From positions 2,506,894 to 2,570,893 of the forward strand of contig JAOANR010000001.1 of the NCBI GenBank assembly GCA_030278955.1: a stretch of DNA of 64,000 bases, read 5' to 3'. How positions within the stretch are numbered: position 1 is the stretch's first letter; each line of letters begins with the position of its first letter. Source of the DNA: Hygrophila difformis. Lineage: Eukaryota; Streptophyta; Magnoliopsida; Lamiales; Acanthaceae. The notes under the pieces were generated by a model. That model ran no database searches. It had not been told where the DNA came from and was given only the letters and a program-made list of their open reading frames with translations. A program made the translations under genes and the position numbers. Below are positions 60,142 through 64,000 of this stretch, piece after piece.

Positions 60142-62376
60142 TAAATAAATAAATAAATTTTAAAAAAAAATTAAAGATTCCAAGATATCAAGAACTTCTT
60201 CAAAAAAAAAAAAAAAGGATATCAAGAAGAAGCCCTCCCTATTTTGATCACAGATTTTCTTGTTTGGGAGGTTCTCCCTCCACCAGCAACACGTACAGAT
60301 TCATGCCTGCCTACTTGAAATTAAATTATTCTCTGTCTCCATAATTTATTGTATGTGTGCCCACCTATGTCGTCTAAGACGATCGAGAATCAATCATGAT
60401 TAACCCGTAATGGGAGGTGATGGTGTCGTTTTACTTTGCTACAAATAACTCAATCCCTTTGTTTATTAGCAAATTGTCTTCAAATTCAATTCAATTCCAT
60501 TCGTTGGACTCCATGTAAACTGATGTACATTCATCAGCCAGGGCAAAAAAGCTTTATTATTTGTGAATGTATGTAATCATTTTATATATGTATGGCTTCC
60601 ATTAATTGAAAATAAAATATGAATAATTAGCTAGGAGGGAGCTAGGATGATAGATTATGGCATTTCTTGGCTTCATTCTCTCTTTCAAATGGTTATATAT
60701 ATATAGGCTCCAACATGAATGAATCTCTAAGATGGGTCGATCGGCAATAGGTAAATCAAATATTCAAAATTAATCAAAAGGTGGGAATAATCAATCCGAA
60801 CATGATGTTTCATTACTTTTGAAATCAATGGATGATGATGAAACGAGAAGATTTACCACACGTACATTTAAGAATCAATTCTTACCCCCCCCCCAATTGA
60901 CATTGGGAATGGGAACTCTACTGTAACAATTATTTTACTCAAAGCAATGGGAGTGTGGACAGTAATATTCTAGCTAGATCACCTGCTGATTCCCCATATC
61001 ATGTCGCCATTCACCATCCCATTTTATTTTACTCCATTTGTTTAACATGATCAATAATTAGAGCGAGAGGGAATCCAGAAGTTCGGTCAGATGAGGATTA
61101 TTAATGAGGATAGAGCATACCTCATTTCCAGGTCGGATTGGAAGCTGTAAGGAAAACAATAAAAGGATAGATTATGAGGTCTGAAATAAAAGGATATGTA
61201 ATGAAAACGAAAGGGCAAATTCAGATTCCATTTCATACTCACCAGAATATCCATCGGTGATCGCGATATTCGTTGTTAGTAGTAACTACTCTTTGTTCGC
61301 GTATTTTTACCTTAGAAAACTTACTGGTATATATCTATCTATCTATCTATTGTGGCTTCAGGGCTCTCCTTTGATTCATCTCTGTCAAGGATTGTGTTTT
61401 CGATTGTTGAGCTTAGTTGGGAGTTCTATTACCATATTCCTCATCAAGATTTGCAGTGAGTTTGCAAGTATGAGTTTTGACAACTTAAATCAAGAGACAT
61501 CCCACAACATATTGGATATGGAATCTCCATGATTAGGACAATCATTGGTCGAAATTTATTAGTACAATCCATAGTTTGAGTCACACAAACCATGGTATTT
61601 GCTATTATTATGGGCCCAGTTAAGACAATTATAGGTTCTCTGCGTCAGCTAATTTTATAGATTTGGCAGTTCAAACCATTTTTAGTGGGACTATTAATCT
61701 ATTATCAACTCGTGATGGGGACTGTTTGTGAAGTTGAACACTTTATTCGATCCTTTGTAGGTTAATTAACATTTTATGTCACAAAATTGAAGGAAGGATG
61801 ATTCACTGTAATTTAACAACCAACAATTTTTATTTTTTTTTTAAATTTTAAAAAAAGTCATTAGGATACATTTATACAATATGTATAGGGATGAATTAAT
61901 GTGAAGTTCTGTATCGTTCCACTTTATGATTTATTATTTGAACTCGGTAGTAGTAGTAGTAGTGGTGAAAATTTGGATTCCCAGATTATATATTAAGTAC
62001 GTCCACTTGATGATGATGAAGATGATGCACGATATTATACCCCAAAAAAGACAAGAAAATGACATCTCATGCAAGAAAAAGCCTATACAAAAATATTAGC
62101 ATGTAGTATAGTATCAGGTTTGCCTATATATGTATATATCCATCATCAATCCTTTCGGTTCCTTCTTGTTCTCCTCATGCCTCCGCCTAATTAGCTTCTC
62201 ACTGAATTTTTAATTTGTGGCATACATTGTGACGCATAATTCCCACAAAGGCGATCGAATTGAATATATAATCACAATATGATCTTGATCAAAAGATAGA
62301 TAGATAGATAGCCCAATTTATTCCTATCAACTTGCCTAGCTAGCTACTCGTGATCATGTCATGTATCCCCTTCCCT
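58137..62376. other. 4.2 kb of intergenic sequence
   Basis: Very AT-rich. It contains a TA microsatellite (59770-59806) and an AAT repeat (60106-60133). A possible minus-strand Helitron 5' end (TCTATATCTATATC...) lies near 59330. Short frames such as 61257-61532 lack gene-like composition. The last 1-2 kb would be the promoter of the RADIALIS-like gene. Confidence 0.4.
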
Positions 62377-62377
62377 C

Positions 62378-62383
62378 TATAAA
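62378..62383 (+). promoter_or_regulatory. probable TATA box of the RADIALIS-like gene
   Basis: TATAAA within CCCTCTATAAATTC, 81 bases before the ATG at 62464, in a CT-rich setting typical of plant core promoters. Confidence 0.65.
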
Positions 62384-62463
62384 TTCTTGCTGTTTTCCTA
62401 AACTTTCATCAACCAGAAATTGAACCAACCAGCCAGCCAGGCATACACACCACATAATTAGTG

Positions 62464-63140
62464 ATGGCTTCTTACTCGTGTGGCCTGGCCGCCTCTTCTT
62501 GGAGTTTTAAGCAGAACCGGCAGTTTGAGGAGGGTTTGGCCAAGTACGACAGGGACACTCCGGACAGGTGGCATAACATAGCCAGGTTGGTCGATGGGAA
62601 GTCGGCGGAGGACGTGAAGAGGTATTACGAGGACCTCGTGAAGGACATCAACAACATCGAAAACGATAAGGTGCCTATACCTAATTATAGGGCCATGCCA
62701 AATGCAAGAGGATCATATGCTAATGAGCAGAGGTATATATATATATATATGTACTTATAATGTGAAAATATTAAGAAGTACTAGTATTTGGTTACCATTC
62801 TAACTCCCTAAAACGATCACCCTCTTGGGCAATCAGGGCTTCCATATGCTAAAGATATGGATAATTGGTTGGAAAAGCTGCAGGACTTTACAGATTATGA
62901 TTTGAATTGTTTGAAATGGTTATCCTATTATTAAAAGACATTCAAAACCCTAATTTCTAGACATGCTTGTACACGAACATTTGTGTTAAGCCCTAATCGT
63001 TTTTGTAACTTTTAATTCTTGTCATTCGCAATGTCCTATATATATGCAATGTTTTGTTTAATTTGTTCTTGCTTATGCAAATTAATTGATTGTTTTCCTT
63101 GTGGTCGTGTAGGCTTATGAAGAATCTCAAACTGCACTGA
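62464..63140 (+). CDS. RADIALIS-like single-SANT/MYB protein
   Basis: 98 aa from two exons: 62464-62732 and 63113-63140. The intron is GT..AG, 380 bases, and splits an Arg codon. Exon 2 adds only LMKNLKLH and the stop, the usual end of this family. The single SANT/MYB repeat (about residues 11-62) has SSWSFKQNRQFEEGLAKYD, then DTPDRWHNIA and an EDVKRYYEDLVKDI helix. RADIALIS proteins lack the second MYB repeat. In Antirrhinum RADIALIS competes for a MYB-like partner to set floral asymmetry, while Arabidopsis RL6 relatives act in early photomorphogenesis. Which role applies here is unknown. The ATG has a good context (GTGATGGCT). Confidence 0.94.
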
Positions 63141-63911
63141 GTGACCTGATGATGATCAGCAAGAAGTGTGAAGTATGTGGTGTGTTAAATAATTAAGGAA
63201 AAAAGTATGAGCCTTTGTTTGATTTTCCAGCAATGTTTTGGCAGCAGCGACTTTCATTTGAAGAAGCATATGCATGCAGAGACTACTGTACACATATATG
63301 TATGTATGTATGTATGTAGCGCAAGCTAGCTAGGAATGGCTACAAGGTTATTTAAATAATAAAAGAAGAAGAAGAAAAAGAAAAAGACTACAATATAATT
63401 TGATAAAATGATGTAAAATTGTATATGTAGTCTTTTCACCTTGAAGCTATAGCTAGTGTACGTGTTGTCTCGGTAAGTAAGTATGTATGAAAGAAGTGTT
63501 GCTACGCCAATCAATCTAATGTCATTGTCTCTGAATTTGACGAGTTTCTTTCTTATATACTAGTATATACGGTATTTGTTGGAAAGTATGCATGTTTTCC
63601 TGTCTTGGACTGGTATATACTCCTACTAATTAAGTTAATGGAGGCAAAATTCATGATGAACGAATTGTGAGACAAATTTGTGGGGGCTCTCTGACCACTT
63701 TTTGGTCTCACCTACATATATATAGGTAATAATAACACGTAGCCATGGTTGAATTCATCACCAACATATAGGTTTTTATATATCGTTAAACAAAAGGCTC
63801 ATGCAATGACAATATATAATTGAATGCATGGGTAATAACGGGTTGTGCAACTCACATCATATTTCATGATCCTTTAGCTTATCATATTTTTACTATTGAA
63901 ATGAATTAATA
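63141..63911. other. 3' flank of the RADIALIS-like gene
   Basis: Probable 3' UTR in the first 200-300 bases, with a GTAT repeat at about 63298-63318. No further gene. Confidence 0.35.
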
Positions 63912-64000
63912 CCCCCTCCCTCTAACCTTATTTGTCATGTTTGACTTTTTAACACTGTTTATTATTTAATTTTGACTCTTTTTTTTTGCAAGTATATATG
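63912..64000. mobile_element. Stowaway-like MITE end, cut by the window edge
   Basis: Starts CCCCCTCCCTCTAACCTTAT after TA. Internal GTTTGACTTTTTAACA-like sequence matches other family members. The far end lies outside the window. Confidence 0.45.

Noticed and set aside
61257..61532. 91-aa hydrophobic frame
   Set aside because: Includes a TATC repeat, starts in AT-rich DNA and shows no family resemblance or splice context.

Overview
The window is nuclear DNA of a dicot plant: long AT-rich intergenic stretches, intron-containing genes with plant-style GT..AG splice sites, and many plant transposon families. A single-SANT RADIALIS-type gene, Cassandra-like LTRs carrying 5S rRNA-derived sequence, and Stowaway-like MITEs fit a flowering plant. 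An asterid such as Lamiales is my guess, not shown by the sequence.

Six host genes can be assembled. They are a group C MAP kinase (minus, 11844-13665, 377 aa), a BBD-type bifunctional nuclease (plus, 18343-21417, 9 coding exons, 323 aa), a DUF4408/DUF761-type membrane protein (minus, 24416-25162, 248 aa), a large auxilin-like J-protein (minus, 27032-32851, 7 exons, 1397 aa), a small plant protein of unknown function (minus, 37670-38527, 4 exons, 145 aa) and a RADIALIS-like SANT protein (plus, 62464-63140, 2 exons, 98 aa). All multi-exon models keep frame across every junction. From memory, BBD1, AUL1 and RL6 of Arabidopsis lie in the same order on chromosome 1, so this may be a conserved block expanded by transposons. 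A GOT1-like pseudogene remnant lies at 41.4-41.7 kb, and a possible exon runs off the left edge.

Mobile DNA: 1.26-6.97 kb is an almost intact L1-type LINE with a perfect 19-bp target duplication and a single internal stop. 45.04-56.40 kb is an 11.4-kb composite LTR retroelement. It mixes Ty3/gypsy chromovirus sequence (integrase with chromodomain, 3.65-kb LTR) with two inverted Cassandra-like LTRs. It is bounded by a 5-bp duplication (CGTTT) although its two ends are different LTR families. It sits inside an older TIR element. Around it are at least five Stowaway-like MITEs with both ends plus fragments, two tRNA-derived SINE families (two copies with clear target duplications), two short Helitron-like elements and several other inverted-repeat elements.

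The host genes show no operon-like logic. They act separately in signalling, stress-related nuclease function, clathrin uncoating and transcriptional control. The most unusual region is the composite retroelement.
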